Shown: in pieces, positions 6,025 through 6,042 of the stretch | How positions within the stretch are numbered: position 1 is the first letter of the stretch | Layout of the letters: each line of letters starts with the position of its first letter | Assembly (NCBI GenBank): GCA_025455285.1 | Contig: JALOMU010000115.1 | Span: 1 to 6,042, forward strand | Length of the DNA: 6,042 bases | Reading direction: 5' to 3' | DNA from: Flavihumibacter sp. | GTDB lineage: Bacteria; Bacteroidota; Bacteroidia; Chitinophagales; Chitinophagaceae | The notes under the pieces: generated by a model | Seen by the model: only the letters and a program-made list of their open reading frames with translations | Databases searched by the model: none | Told to the model about the DNA's origin: nothing | Program-made: the position numbers and the translations under genes

Positions 6025-6042
6025 AGTATTAATACTTTCGGA

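Noticed and set aside
6025..6036. A 12-base palindrome AGTATTAATACT after the last terminator
   Set aside because: It is short, AT-rich and at the window edge; too little context to call it a site.

Overview
The window looks like a chimera of two unrelated kinds of DNA. Positions 1 to about 553 read as a fragment of a eukaryotic, intron-containing gene. From about 569 to the end the sequence is an ordinary bacterial cytochrome c oxidase operon of Bacteroidota type. The subunit sequences resemble those I remember from Chitinophagaceae and relatives, but the family-level placement is inference.

Left part (1-553). Frame 3 is open from the left edge to a GTACTC donor-like site at 110. A pyrimidine-rich CAG acceptor ends at 354, and a second open stretch runs from 355 to a GTAAAA donor-like site at 554. 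Removing 110-354 keeps frame (phase 2) and gives a 102-residue peptide. From memory, this peptide lines up without a gap over about 80 residues with the N-terminal alpha-helical domain of the animal nucleoporin RANBP2/Nup358. The most likely source is an invertebrate host or a co-sampled animal.

Right part (569-6042), all on the plus strand: coxB (CuA subunit II, missing its N-terminus), coxA (catalytic subunit I), an intrinsic terminator, ctaB/cyoE (heme O synthase), two tandem subunit III genes, coxD (subunit IV), and a strong intrinsic terminator that closes the unit. CuA ligands in CoxB and the heme a, heme a3 and CuB ligands in CoxA are all present, and CoxB has no CxxCH. The product is therefore an aa3-type cytochrome c oxidase, not a quinol oxidase or a caa3 fusion. 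CtaB makes the heme O precursor of the heme A used by CoxA, so the locus couples cofactor supply to enzyme subunits. SCO, CtaA and CtaG-type assembly genes are not in the window.

The most important observation is the junction at about 554-570. It joins animal-like DNA to the middle of coxB and removes the first roughly 130-150 codons of that gene. An assembly or library chimera is the simplest explanation, with recent bacterial insertion into an animal genome as the alternative. I found no convincing undescribed system in the operon itself. Secondary points are the terminator splitting coxBA from the downstream genes, a long polypurine leader before coxC1, and a His-rich N-terminus on CoxA.
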